DNA of 64,000 bases from assembly GCA_963758025.1 (NCBI GenBank), contig CAVWUA010000006.1, forward strand, positions 558,001 to 622,000. The letters run 5' to 3'. Made by a program: the position numbers and the translations under genes. Below, in pieces: positions 53,001 to 64,000 of this stretch (the first letter of the stretch is position 1; each line of letters begins with the position of its first letter). The notes below the pieces were generated by a model. The model had not been told where the DNA came from and did not search any database. It saw nothing but the letters and a program-made list of their open reading frames with translations. Source of the stretch: CAVWUA01 sp963758025 (GTDB lineage Bacteria; Planctomycetota; Planctomycetia; Isosphaerales; Isosphaeraceae).

Positions 53001-56000
53001 ATCACGTTCCGCGTCACGAGCGGCTCCCGGTCCACCGAGGCGACGACCACCTTCGATGTCCTCAACGCCAACGCCGCGCCCGAGTTCGCCAGCTTGACAA
53101 GCTGGCGGGTTGCCGAGGGGCAGGAGATCACCTTCCAGGCCTTCGCCTTCGACCCCGATAATCCGCTGTTCAGCCTCCCGACACGCCTCCCCGACGGCAG
53201 TCTCGCCCCGTCGCAGGGACCGCCGGCGAGCGTCACGTACACCGTCACCGATCTACCTCCGGGCGCGACCTTCGACGCCGAGACCGCCCGCTTCCGGTGG
53301 GTGCCCGGGTTCGACGCGGCCGGTTCGTACGTCGTCACGTTCACCGCCACCGACGACGGCAACGGCAACGGCACGCCGCTGTCCAGCCAGGTGAGCGTGC
53401 CGATCCAGGTCCTGAACCTGAATCGCCGGCCCCGGATCGAGCCGGTGGACAACGTCACGACCCGGCGCGGTCAGCCGGTCGACCTGGCCATCATCGCCAT
53501 CGACTCCGACGGCGACCCTCTCGTGCTCGACGCCTCCAGCGGCCTGCCCGGCTTCGGCCTGCCCCCGTTCGCCACGTTCGAGGATCGCGGCGACGGCACC
53601 GGCACGCTCCACCTGGCTCCCGGCGTGGGCGACCGTGGCGACTATTCGATCACCGTCCGCGCCCGGGACGACGGCGACGGCGGCGGCCCGGCGGCGGTCC
53701 TGGAAGGGGCATTCACGTTCATCGTCTCCGTTCAGGCGGAAAACGAGCCGCCGGCGTTTGACCCGATCACCGATCGCGCCGCCGTCGTGGGGGAGCCGTT
53801 CGTCCTGAACCTCGTGGCCCGCGACAAGGACCAGGAGCCGCTGACATTCGACCTGGCCGGTCTGCCCACCGGGGCCGTGCTCACGCCGGGATCGACCTAC
53901 GGAACGGCCACCCTCACCTGGACGCCCGGTTCCGGCGACATCGGCACCCACCAGGCCACCTTCAACGTCACGGACGCCGGCAACGGCCAGCCTGGCTTGA
54001 TCGCCTCCGACTCGCGAACGATCGCGCTGACCGTCCGCGCGACGGACGCCGCGCCGGTGCTCGCCCCGATCGCCGATCAACTCGTGGACGAGGGACAGGT
54101 CCTGTCCTTCGCCATCCCCGCCGTCGATCCCGAGGGAGACGCGCTCAGCTTCTCCTCCGACGGCCTGCCCGACGGAGCCGTCCTTGATCCTCTCGGTGGT
54201 CTGCTGACCTGGTCGCCCCGGTTCGGCCAGGCCGGGACGTACGATATCCCCGTTCGGGTTGATGACGGCAGCCGCTCGATCGTCGGCAACGTGGCGGTCG
54301 TCGTCGCGGACGTCAACCGCGAGCCGACGCTCGTCCCGCTCTCCACGCAGTACGGCCGCGAGAACACCACGCTCCAGTTCGCGATCGTCGGCGGCGATCC
54401 CGACGGTGACGCGACGACCCTGAGCGTCGTTTCGGGCCTGCCGCAGGGGGCCACCTTCAACCCGAACACCGGCGCCTTCTCGTGGCGGCCCGGCTTCGAG
54501 CAGGCCGGCACGTACACGATCGTCTTCGGCCTTCAGGACCCCGCCGGCGCGTCCGACACGACCGCGGTGGACCTGGTCATCGACAACGTCAACCGCCCGC
54601 CCGTGGTCGCCACGTCCAGCCGCAATGCCACGCTCGGGGTGCCGTTCGCGTTCCCGATCGTCGCGACCGACCTCGACCTCGGCACGACCTTGACCTTCGG
54701 CGCGTCGAACCTGCCCGCGGGGGCCTCGGTGAACCCGCAGACCGGCGTCTTCTCCTGGACCCCAGGCCCGGCCCAGGCGGGCGAGTACGCGGTCGAGGTC
54801 AACGTGTCCGACGGCCTCGCGACGACCCGCCAGACGATCGTGGTCCGGGCGTCGGTGTCGCCCGAGGTGCCGAAGGTTTCGATTGAACTGACGCCGAGCT
54901 TCCCCGTCGTGCCGGGCACCTCGGTGACGGTTCACGTCGTCGCCGACAGCCTGGCCGATATCCGGCCCGAGGACATCACCCTGACGATCGGCGGGCAACC
55001 GTACATCCCCGACGCCTCCGGCCGCGTGACGCTCGTCGCGGGGTCGCCGGGCCGGGTCGAGATCCAGGCGACCGCGACGGACCTGGACGGCCTGACCGGT
55101 CTCGCCTCGGCGGTCCTCCTGGTCCGCGACCCGAACGACACGGCCGCGCCCGCCGTCTCGCTCGACCCTCGGCTGATCCGTGCCCTGCTGGAATCGAGCA
55201 CGCCCCTGGTCGGGACGGTCGAGGACGCCAATCTCGAATCGTGGACCCTGGCGATCGCCCCCTCGGGCAGCGAGACCTTCTCGACGCTCGCCTCCGGTCA
55301 CCTGCCGATCTCGGGCACCCTGGCGACGCTCGACCCGTTCGCGCTCCCCGATGGCCCCTATCGGCTGCGGCTCACGGCGCGGGACATCGGCGGCCGTCGG
55401 GCGACGACGGAGGCCGAGATCGAGATCCGCACCGGCTCCAAGCCCGGCGCATATCGCACGAGCGATACCGACCTGTCGCTGACGCTCGGCGGGGTGAACG
55501 TCGAACTCGCCCGCGCCTACGACTCGCTTCAGGCCGACGCCGACGGGCCGCTCGGGCCGGGCTGGCGGCTGGTCCATCGGGAGGTGGACGTCCAGCTCGA
55601 CCTGCCGGGGACCGGGCGCGAGGCCCTCGGCCTCTATAGCCCCCTGCGTGAGGGCACGCGCGTCTTCCTCACGCTGCCCGACGGCCGGCGCGTGGGGTTC
55701 ACCTTCGCGCCGCAACGATTCGAGATCTCCGGCCTCGTCTATTACCGCCCCGCCTGGCAGGCGGATCCGGGCGTGAACGTTACGCTGCGCTCGATCGACG
55801 CGCTGCTCACCAGAGGCGGCAGCAAGTTCTACGAGCTGGCGACCGGCCAGCCGTACAACCCGGCCAGCCCGTTCTTCGACGGAGCGGACTACACGCTCAC
55901 CGCGCCGGACGGAACCGAGACCCTGATCGACGCCCGCCGAGGCGTCATCGGCGTGCGGTCCCCGGCCGACGGAAGCCTCCTCCACGTGGGTGATAGCGGC

Positions 56001-59000
56001 CTCGTCGCCGCGAACGGCGACGCCGCGCGGACGATCTACGACACCGAGGGCCGGCTCATCTGCGTCGAGACGTCCGACGGCCAGCGGATCGAGTACGACT
56101 ACGACGCCGCCGGCAACCTCGTCGCCGCCCGCAACGTGGGGGCCGGCACCATCGACCGCTACGCGTATGAGAGCCAGGGGAACCGCCTCTCCCTGGCGAT
56201 CCGCACCCAGGGGCCAAGCCTGGCGATCGACCACGGCACCACGCCCTCGACGCACCCGATCGACGGCGATCTCCAGGGCGCCAACGACTTCGCCGGTCAG
56301 CCCTGGGCCGACACCCTCGCCGCCGGCGGGACGGCCCGGTACGTCTTCCGGCTTCAGGAAGAGGAGATCGCTTCGACCGCGACCGGCCGGCTCCTCTTGC
56401 GGATCGAGGTCGCCGCGACCGACGGTTCGTTCCAGCCCGACGCGCCGCGCATCCCGGGCCTGACGCCCCTCTCGACCCAGTCGGTCGGCGGCCGCGCGGT
56501 CGCCCTGTTCTCGATCGACCGTGAGGGCCTCTATCTCGTCGAGGTTTCGGGAGCCGACGCGACGACCCAGGGGGCCTACGAGATCCGCGTCGATGCCGCC
56601 GGCGACATCGACGGCAGCGCCCGGATCGACGGCATCGACAGCGCCCGGATCGACGCCGCGATCGATTCGCTTGAAGGCGACGACCGCTACGACCCCCGCG
56701 CCGACCTCGACGGCGACGGCCGCATCGACCTGACCGACCGGCTCATCCTCGTCGCCAACTACGGGTTCGAGACCCCCGGCCGCACCATCATCACGCGACC
56801 GCCCGACCGGCCGGCGTTCGGCCTGGAAGCCGCGTCCGATACCGAGATCCTCGGCGACGGCCGAACCACCCAGGATCGCGTCATCCTCGTCGGCCGCACC
56901 AGCCCGGGGGCCACCGTCCGGCTCGTCCAGCTCGGCCTGACGCAGGTTGCCGACTGCAACGGTATGTTCGCCTTCCTCGATGTCCCGATCGCCATGGGCG
57001 AGAATATGTTCACAGTCGTGGCCGAGGACGCGATTGGCCTCACCAGCCAGGAAAGCCGCACGATCGTCCGCGGCGGCCCCGGGGTCGAGACCGAGGCCCC
57101 GACGATCACCGCGCGGCTGTCGCACGACACCGGCCGCGACGCGACCGACCGCCTGACCTCCGACCCGACCGTCGTCGGCACGATCGCCGATTTCAGCCAG
57201 ATCGCCGTGTTCCGCGCGGGTCTCGACGGCTCGGCGTTCGCGGACGTCCTCGACACGCTCCAGGGGGGCGCGTTCACGCTCGACCCGGCCCGGCTCACGG
57301 CCATTGCGGGAGGCCCGCTGGCCAACGGCAGCCATACGCTCCGGCTCCAGGCCGAGGACGAGCACGGCAACCGCTCGGCGGCCTTCACCCTGCGCTTCAC
57401 GCTGGATACGACGGCCCCGGCGACGCCGGGCACGCCCGACCTCCTCGCGTCGAGCGACGGAGGCGCGAGCGACGGCGACGACGTGACGAACGACGCCACT
57501 CCGACCCTCCACGTCCCGGCCGGTCCTCAGGATCGGGTCCGGCTGCTCGTCGATGGAACGCTCGCCGCGGTGGCCGCGGCCGACGGCCCGGCCGAGTTCA
57601 CGCTGGCCGCGCTCGCCGATGGCGTCCACGTCATCACGGCCCAGGCCGAGGACGCCGCCGGCAACCGGAGCCTGCCCTCGTCGCCGCTGACGATCACGAT
57701 CAACACCGTCGCGCCGGCGCCCCCGACGCTGGGGCTCGACCCCGCCTGCGACACCGCGCCGGCCGGCGACGGACAGACCGACCTGGAGCAGGTCGTACTC
57801 TCGGGCGAGGCCGACCCCTTCATCACGGTCACGCTCCGCCGCGGCCTGGACCTCGACACGCCGATCCGATCCACGCGGGCCGATGCCCAGGGCCACTTCC
57901 AGTTTGACGACGTGCCCCTGGCCCCCGGCTCGAACCTCCTCCGCGCCGTCGCGACCGACCCGGCCGGCAACTCCAGCCGCGTCGATGTGACGATCACCGG
58001 CACCTCGGCCGATTCGCTCGCCCCCTCGATCCAGGCCCGGCTGGCCCGCGATACCGGCCGCGACGCGACCGACGGCCTCACCTCCGACCCGACCGTCGTC
58101 GGCGTGATCGACGACGCCACCGGCGTCGCGTTGCTGTCCGCGTCGCTCGACGGCGGGGCGTCCGCCGACATCACGGCGCGCCTGCGGGGGGCCGCGATCA
58201 CGCTCACCCCGTCCGACTTCGAGGCGATCTTCGGCGGCACGCTCGCCGATGGTCCGCACACGCTCCGCCTCGTGGCGACCGACACGCTCGGGCACGTCGC
58301 GTCGCCCTTCGATCTCGGCTTCACGCTCGACGCGACGCGGCCCCTTCCGCCGGCGATGCCGGACCTCCTCGCCGCCTCCGACTCGGGCGCGAGCGACTTC
58401 GACGACATCACCCGCGCCGTTGCGCTCCAGGTGCGCGTCGCGGCCGAGGCCGGGTCGCTGGTCCGGCTCTACGCGGGCGGGGTTGAGCTGGCCAGTGGCG
58501 TCTCCGACGGCGCGTTCCTCGCCACCGTCGGGCCGCTGGCGGATGGCCTGGTCGAGTTCACCGCGACGGCCGAGGACGACGCCGGCAACCTCAGCGTCTT
58601 CTCGGTGCCGCTCCGCGTCACGATCGACCGGGTGGCCCCCTCCGCTCCCGACTTCGCGCTCGACGCCTCCTCCGACACCCGGCCCTACGGCGATGACCAG
58701 ACGAACCTGCGCGTCGTCCGCCTGATCGGCCAGACCGAGCCGAACGCCCGCGTCCTCCTCGTCGAGCTCGGCGTGTCCACCGTCGCCGACGCCTCGGGGA
58801 CCTTCGCCTTCCCGCAGGTCACGCTCCAGGACGGCGCGAACGTCTTCAACGCCGTGGCCACCGACGCGGCCGGCAACGAAACCACCTTCACCCGGACGAT
58901 CACCCGGGCCTTCCTCGCGGAAACGGACCTGATCCGCCCGTTCGTGCAGGTGAGCGTCTCGGAGCCGACGGTCAACCTCGGCGGCTCGGTCGCCATCACC

Positions 59001-62000
59001 GTCATGGCCAACGACAACGTGGGCGTGGTCGGCACCCAGCTCCGGCTCAACGGCCAGACCTTGACCCTCGGCGCCGATGGCCGGACCACCTATCTCGCGT
59101 CGATGCCCGGCGTCTTCGACCTGGAGGCCACCGCCCTCGACGCCGCCGGCAACCAGGGGCTCGCCCGCGTGTCGTTCTCGGTCTTCGAGCCTGGCGATAG
59201 CACGCCGCCCATCGCCGCCTTCGTCAATCCGTTTGCCTCGCCGACCGCGATGATGCCGATGGACATCCTCGGCACGGCCAGCGACGCGAACCTGATCCGC
59301 TACACCCTGGAATACTCCGTCAAGGGGGCGGATACCTGGGTCGAGTTCGCCTCCGGGGCCACCTCGATCGAGTCGGGGGCCCTCGGCCAGTTCGACCCGA
59401 CCCTCCTGGAGAACGGTTACTACGACGTCCGCCTGACCGCCGAGGACGCCAGCGGCAACATCACGACGGCGACCAAGGTCTTCCAGGCCGACGGCCAGGC
59501 GAAGATCGGCAACTTCACCGTCTCCTTCGACGACCTGACGATCCCGGCCCCCGGCTTCCCCATCACGGCGACCCGGACGTACGACAGCCGGAACAAGACG
59601 CAAGGGGATTTCGGCTTCGGCTGGACGTACTCGCTGAGCAACGTCAAGGTCACCCCGTCGAGCGTGCTCGGCGACCGGATCTTCCAGACGGCGAACCGGC
59701 TCGGGTCGAAGGGGATCGAGTACCTGCTCTCGGCCGCCGAGAGCAAGTCCGTGAGCGTGACGCTGCCGGACGGCCGGGTCGAGAAGTTCGACCTGTTCTA
59801 CGTCCGGCAGCAGTTCCCGAGCTACATGCCCCCGGCCTCCGAGACGACCCTCTTCTATCAGGCCCGGCCCGGAACGACCTCGAAACTGGAGGCGCTGACC
59901 GACAACGTCGTGACGATCTCCCCGGCGGAGACCGGCGCCGTGCGGCTGCTCGACCGCACGACCGGGGGCGTCTATGACCCGCAGCGCTGGAAGCTGACGA
60001 CGGCCGGCGGCACGGTCTTCATCATCGATCGGGACCACGGGGTCGAGAGCATCACCGACCTGAACGGGAACGAGGTCACGATCACGCCCGACGGCATCAT
60101 CCACAACAGCGGCGAGGCGATGACCGTCACCCGCGACGCCCTCGGGCGGATCACGACCATCACCGACCCGATGGGGCACCAGATCACGTATGAATACGAC
60201 GCCTACGGCGACCTGGTCAGTCAGACCGACCAGCTCGGCAACGTCACCCGTTACTTCTACGACGAGAACCACACGCTCCTGGAGATTCACGACCCGCTCG
60301 GTCGTCGCGGTGCGCGGAACGAGTACGACGACAGCGGCCGGCTCGTCGGCGTGGTTGACCCCGACGGCAACCGGATCGAGCTTGAGCACGACCTGGAGGG
60401 CCGTCAGGAGGTCTCGCGCGACCGCCTCGGCAACACCACGGTCCACGTCTATGACGAGATGGGGAACATTCTCAGCACGACCGACGCGCTGGGGCACACC
60501 ACGACCGCGACCTTCGACGCGGCCGGCAACAAGATGACGGAGACGGACCCGCTCGGCAACACCACGCGGATGACCTACGACGCGAGCAACAACCTCCTGA
60601 CCAAGGCCGATCCGAAGGGGAACACCACCACGTACTCGTATGACGCGAAGAACCGGCTCGCGAGCCTCACCGACCCGAACGGCAACGAGACGAGCTTCGC
60701 CTACGATACCCGGGGGAACCTCCTCACGACGACCAACGCCCTGGACGAGACGACGACCAACACCTACGACGCCCGCGGCAACCTCCTCACGACGACCGAT
60801 CCCCTCGGCAACACCACGACGTTCACCTACGACCGTGCCGGCCACATGACCACGGAGACCGACCCCCTCGGGAGCGTGACGAGCTACACCTACGACGCGA
60901 ACGGCAACCCGCTCACCACCGGCGGCCGGACCAGCGCCGATGGTTCCGTGTCCCAGGTGACGACCTCGACGGTGTACGACGCCTCGAACCACGTCGTCGA
61001 ACTCCACGACGTTCGCGGCAACATGACGCGGAACGTCTACGACGCCGCCGGTCTGCTCATCGGTCGCACCCTCCCGGGAGGCGGGTCGGTCACCTACGAA
61101 TATGATGCGCTCGGGCACAACGTCCGTAACGTCTTCGCCGACGGCTCGACCGATTCCTCAACCTATGACGCGAACGGCAACCTGATCCGGTTCGTGGACC
61201 GCGCGGGCGGGGTCACGCGGATCGAGTACGACCGCCTCAACCGGCCCATCCGCACGATCAACCCCGATGGGACGAGCACCGCGACCGAATACGATGCCCT
61301 CGGTCGCGTGACGGCCGAGATCGACGAGCGCGGTCATCGCACGACGTTCGGATACGACGATTTCCGCCCGTTCCTGCCAATCGCCAACCTCGGCAACGCG
61401 GGCGCGGTCCTGGGCCGCCCCTCCTCGGTGACCGACGCGAGCGGGCGAACGACCGCCTTCGCCTACGACCATAACGGCAACATCATCGGCATCATGGACC
61501 CGTCCGGCAAGGTGACGATGTCGGAGGTCGATCCTCTGAACCGGATCACGCAGTCGGTCCAGGCCGATGGCAGCACCGCGGGCGTCGAATACGATGCCGC
61601 CGGGCGCGTGACCCGGCAGGTCAGCCCGTCGGGCGCCTCGCGCCAGCTCGCTTACGACGCCGCGGGCCGGCTCATCCAGGTGACGGATGAACTCGGCGGA
61701 GTGACCTCGTTCACCTATGACGAGCTGGGCAACAAGCTCTCTCAGACGGACGCCAACGGCCACACCACCCAATGGGAGTACAACGACGCGGGGGACGTCG
61801 TGAAGCGGACCCTGCCCCTCGGCATGTCCGAGACCTTCACCTACGACGCCCGCGGTTTCCTGTCCACGCATCAGGACTTCAACGGCGCGGTGACGACCTA
61901 CAGCTACGACACCCTCGGCCGGCTCGAAAGCGAGACGCTCCCCGACGGCTCCCGGATCGTCACCACCTACGACGCCCAGAGCCGTCGTGAGACAGTCACC

Positions 62001-63875
62001 GACGCGCGCGGCACGACCTCCTACGAGTACGACGCGCAGGGGAACCTCACCCTCGTCGTCAATCCCGATGGCTCGACCATCGCCTATGGCTACGACGACG
62101 CCGGCAACCGGACCAGCATCGAGACCGCCGCCGGCACCACAACCTACCACTACGACGCGATCGATCGCGTGGACGCCGTCACGGACCTCGATGGGGGCCA
62201 GACGACGTACACCTACGACGATGCCGGCCGGCTCGCCGCGGTCACCTACCCGAACGGCATCACGACCTCCTATGCCTATAACAACCTCGGTCAGTTGACC
62301 CTCGTTGAGAGCGTGAAAGCCGATCAGACCGTTCTCGCGAGCTACGCCTACACCTACACGGCCGCGGGGTTCAAGTCCCGCGTCGTCGAGCTCTCGGGCC
62401 GGACGGTGGATTATACCTATGATGCGCTCAACCGCCTGATTCAGGAGGAGATTACCGATCCCGTCGCGGGCAATGAGACGATCACCTACACCTACGACGC
62501 GGTGGGCAACCGGCTCTCGAAGACCGATTCGCAAGGCACCACGACCTATACCTACGACGCCAACGACCGCCTCCTGACCGCCGGGAACACCACCTATACT
62601 TACGACGACAACGGCAACCTGACCGGCCAGACCGAGTCCGGCGCGACCACGACTTACACGTACGACACCGAGAACCATCTCCTCTCGGTCCAGACCTCGA
62701 CCGAAACGACGACCTACACGTACGACGCCGACGGGGCCCGGGTTTCCGAGAAGGCCAACGGCGTCGTCACGACGTACCTCGTGGACAAGAGCGGCCCCTT
62801 CTCCCAGGTTCTCGAAGAACGCGACGCGGCCGGTCAGCTCGTGGTCGCCTACACGCAAGGCCTCGACCTGATCAGCCAGCACCGCGACGGCGCGACCGCC
62901 TACTATCAGTACGACGGCCAGCTTTCGACCCGAATGCTGACCAACCCGAACCAGGAGATCACCGACCGCTATGACTACGACGCCTTCGGCAACCTGATCC
63001 ATCATGACGGCCAGACGCTGAACCACTATCTCTACACCGGCGAGCAACTGGACGTCGGCCCGAATCTCTACTACCTCCGCGCCCGCCGCTACGACCCGGT
63101 GACCGGCCGGTTCACCTCGATCGACCCCGATCCGGGGATGGACAGCGCTCCGTTGACGCTGAACAAGTACGTCTACGCCAGCGCCAGTCCCGTGGACTTC
63201 GCCGATCCCAGCGGCGAATTCCTGCTGGCCTTGCTGGGGCTCCTGTTCAATGCCATCACCCTGGGGATTGGCCTCGCGGCGGCGAAGTTGGCCATCGACA
63301 ACACCGCGCAGAGCACCAACCTGATCACCGCCGGCGGCCCGCCCAACGCCTCGGTTTACGCCCGGAACGTCTCGGTCAGTTTCGGCGGCTTCGGCAGCAT
63401 CGTCGCGGCGGCCTCTCTGGAGGGCCTGTACATCGAAGAGAAGCAAACCTGGGCGGGTTACGTGTCCCTCGGTTGGGGGTTGTCGCTCGGCTATTCGATC
63501 CTGACCCCGTTGCCGGTCTTCTTCCCCTTCGGCCTGGGCACGACCCTCTCCGCCGGCTCCGTGTTCAACATCCACGAGCCGGGTGATTACGAGGGGGATT
63601 ACATCATCTCGAACTACTTCTACGGTGCCCTGGTGGGGGCAAACTTCTCCATCTTCCGCAGCCCCGACAACAAGACCTATGGTTTGGAAGCGGGGTACGG
63701 TATCGATCTGAGCATCGCCAGCATCACGATCACCAAGCAGAACTATCGGCTCGCTCAGGGAATCGCCGACCGGCTCAATGCCGCCCCCATGGGACCGCCG
63801 CCGCCGTCGCGCGACTTCTTCGCCGTCCTCGCCTATCTGAACATGCACAAGAGCGACATCGAAACCGCATTCTAA
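32040..63875 (+). CDS. Giant LEPR-XLL / CARDB / dockerin / RHS-repeat surface protein, about 10,600 aa, 24 frame breaks
   Basis: The start ATG 32040 has GGAG 10 bp upstream and gives a basic N terminus then AIEALEPRTMLSV, the LEPR-XLL motif of giant planctomycete exported proteins. Domains in order: beta-helix-like repeats (32.2-40.7 kb), autotransporter-like strand region, thrombospondin-C-like domain (41.4-42.1), SwmB/Ig-like (42.1-43.2), 12 CARDB repeats (43.2-48.0), pre-peptidase and IPT-like (48.0-48.6), NHL/SMP-30-like propeller (50.8-51.6), He_PIG/cadherin-like repeats (52.3-54.9), RHS-like module (55.4-56.2), dockerin (56.6-56.8), bacterial Ig repeats (56.8-59.5), full RHS (59.5-63.2) and a C-terminal tip. 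Reading needs 24 +1 corrections between 33.85 and 52.44 kb, giving 10,603 aa; 52.59-63.88 kb is one open frame. Likely a cell-surface adhesin or contact-dependent effector; function inferred. Confidence 0.75.
32160..40720 (+). repeat. Thirteen beta-helix-like repeats of about 560-690 bp in the giant gene
   Basis: Each unit carries, in order, SFQTRTWRAEG.GS, ITNGTHYDA or similar, DP.SGDTRRRSID, ADG.GSTI.LDAL, FTD..GTA.G.VDGRWSTL, DGGTI.APLLT.L.GVD and ..DGTGTL. I count thirteen RTWRAEG-like and thirteen DGRWSTL-like segments. The pattern of short strands and turns suggests a right-handed beta-helix stalk. Confidence 0.8.
38590..40680 (+). repeat. Near-identical ~680-bp tandem copies within the beta-helix region
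   Basis: Blocks starting near 38590, 39270 and 39945 (start of a fourth at 40625) differ at only a few positions over about 280-320 bp; for example each holds GAYRTS-unlike but identical QSFTSGRLTVDAEGTNLAAL (or TIDAEG in one). The period is about 680 bp. This indicates recent tandem duplication or gene conversion. Confidence 0.8.
41400..42060 (+). other. Thrombospondin C-terminal-like domain in the giant protein
   Basis: The segment RIRVEENGGDDDFIGLVFGF followed by SYYYLSWKQANQTV and then GENGANIQVLARN matches the lectin-like fold of thrombospondin C-terminal domains, which bind calcium and surface ligands. Identification is by motif recall. Confidence 0.6.
43190..47990 (+). repeat. Twelve CARDB repeats in the giant protein
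   Basis: Each repeat of about 125 aa begins with DL.V..V.AP..A..G..I.VSWTV.N.G, continues WVDRVYLS and ends with a beta strand and ..EA.E.NN. Twelve starts are seen near 43199, 43553, 43918, 44300, 44690, 45058, 45430, 45843, 46234, 46720, 47205 and 47610. CARDB domains are Ig-like cell-adhesion modules of bacterial surface proteins. Confidence 0.85.
52270..54870 (+). repeat. Cadherin-like / He_PIG repeats in the giant protein
   Basis: About eight units carry NRxPxx....V.EG..L.F...A.DPDGD.L.FS...LP.GA..DP.TG.F.WTPG..QAGTY.I.....D, for example LPDGAVLDPLGGLLTWSP and LPAGASVNPQTGVFSWTP. These are putative Ig-like, often calcium-binding, domains of bacterial surface proteins. Confidence 0.8.
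56600..56780 (+). other. Dockerin type I-like module in the giant protein
   Basis: Two calcium-loop repeats, DIDGSARIDGIDSARIDAAI and DLDGDGRIDLTDRLILVAN, are spaced as in dockerin type I domains, ending NYGF. Dockerins bind cohesins; such modules are widespread in planctomycete surface proteins without cellulosomes. Being internal rather than terminal is unusual. Confidence 0.7.
59500..63220 (+). other. RHS/YD-repeat cage with core domain
   Basis: The module opens with FPITATRTYDSRNKTQGDFG and GFGWTYSLSN (DUF6531-like entry), followed by about thirty YD repeats (YDANGNL, YDAAGRL, YDELGN patterns). It closes with the RHS core YDYDAFGNLIHHDGQ, YLYTGEQLD, YYLRARRYDPVTGRFTSIDP and YVYASASPVDFADPSGE. 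RHS cages enclose C-terminal effectors in polymorphic toxin systems. Confidence 0.9.
63221..63875 (+). other. Variable C-terminal tip after the RHS core (candidate effector)
   Basis: About 217 residues follow the ADPSGE boundary. They begin with a hydrophobic stretch (LLALLGLLFNAITLGIGLAA), then glycine/aromatic beta-rich sequence (SVSFGGFGSIVAAASLEG, WAGYVSLGWGLSLGYSIL, YGLEAGYGIDLSIASITI) and a helical end (FFAVLAYLNMHKSDIETAF). I recognise no nuclease, deaminase, ADP-ribosyltransferase or other toxin motif. A membrane-acting or adhesive tip is possible. Confidence 0.5.
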
Positions 63876-64000
63876 TCTTTGGGGAGGAGCGCCTCGGGCC
63901 GGCACGCGCGGAGCAGGGGAGGGGCCGCCCGTCTGTCGCCCACGGCAGGCAACGAATCTCGACGTGAAGGAAAGCCAGGTCTCTCATGGATCACGAACGC
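63876..64000 (+). other. Downstream region with possible start of the next gene at the window edge
   Basis: An ATG at 63986 (MDHER, cut by the window end) follows AGGAAAG about 12 bp upstream. If real it is the gene right after an RHS tip, the usual place for an immunity gene, but only five codons are visible. No terminator is evident after the giant gene. Confidence 0.25.

Noticed and set aside
53253..61118. Antisense open frame of about 2,600 codons opposite the giant gene
   Set aside because: It lies exactly opposite a well-supported domain-rich frame and its product is Arg/Gly/Val-rich with no domains. Long antisense frames are expected in high-GC repeat genes.
59980..62900. Regular short repeats that could be mistaken for a CRISPR array
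   Set aside because: They are in-frame YD protein repeats of the RHS cage with variable spacing and imperfect copies, inside one open frame.
61158..63905. Antisense open frame of about 915 codons opposite the YD repeats
   Set aside because: It repeats GV/GR patterns dictated by the YD-repeat codons of the plus strand; no independent evidence of a gene.
1..64000. tRNA or rRNA genes
   Set aside because: No cloverleaf signature or conserved rRNA segment was noticed on either strand by eye; a tRNAscan or Infernal run would settle this.

Overview
The window is high-GC bacterial DNA, most likely from a planctomycete of the Isosphaerales/Gemmatales type (inferred). The evidence is LEPR-XLL-type N-terminal motifs on large surface proteins, a glycine-rich 'mu-protocadherin'-like secreted protein, an enormous RHS/CARDB/dockerin protein, many secreted enzymes of unknown role and few recognisable housekeeping genes. 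No rRNA, tRNA or CRISPR array was seen.

Layout. 1-1940 (minus) is the 5' part of dnaX, the DNA polymerase III tau/gamma subunit. It carries an A10 run where tau/gamma slippage sites are expected. 2185-3574 is a decayed ISKra4-type transposase. 3719-4990 (minus) is a membrane-anchored repeat protein with a near-ideal Shine-Dalgarno and a perfect hairpin just after its stop. 5271-7047 (minus) is an Ala-rich repeat protein with a LEPR-XLL-like N terminus. 7605-7927 is a remnant of an M16 peptidase. 8043-13621 (minus) is a heavy-metal efflux operon: His-rich secreted protein, CusB-like adaptor, CusA/CzcA-like RND pump. 14394-23514 (plus) is a compact oxidase cluster: multicopper oxidase, small KCPMC membrane protein, tyrosinase, LodA-like quinone-cofactor amino-acid oxidase, a 163-aa unknown protein and the LodB-like flavoprotein. 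23487-26389 (minus) encodes a tandem alpha/beta-hydrolase lipoprotein and a GH71/99-like protein with overlapping stop/start. 26804-31071 (minus) encodes a Gly-rich repeat surface protein, a secreted NTF2-like protein and a Tat-exported lactonase. 32040-63875 (plus) is one giant gene, about 10,600 aa after frame correction. It runs LEPR-XLL, 13 beta-helix-like repeats, TSP-C-like domain, 12 CARDB repeats, pre-peptidase/IPT-like domains, propeller, about 8 cadherin/He_PIG repeats, a partial RHS-like module, dockerin, bacterial Ig repeats, a full RHS/YD-repeat cage and a C-terminal tip.

How genes work together. The efflux operon reads as a periplasm-spanning metal exporter with a His-rich metal-binding protein. 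The oxidase cluster joins three copper/quinone oxidase families with the flavoprotein that the LodA family needs for cofactor maturation. The small protein sits between the LodA-like and LodB-like genes, with start/stop overlap on one side and a 3-bp gap on the other.

A striking quality or biology point is the number of frame breaks. In the giant gene all 24 breaks I can trace are single-base gains (+1), clustered in 33.8-52.5 kb, with none in the last 11.4 kb. Elsewhere gains and losses are mixed. Coding content is preserved on both sides of each break, so consensus errors are the simplest explanation, but the one-sided direction and the recurrence at matching places in repeats need checking against reads.
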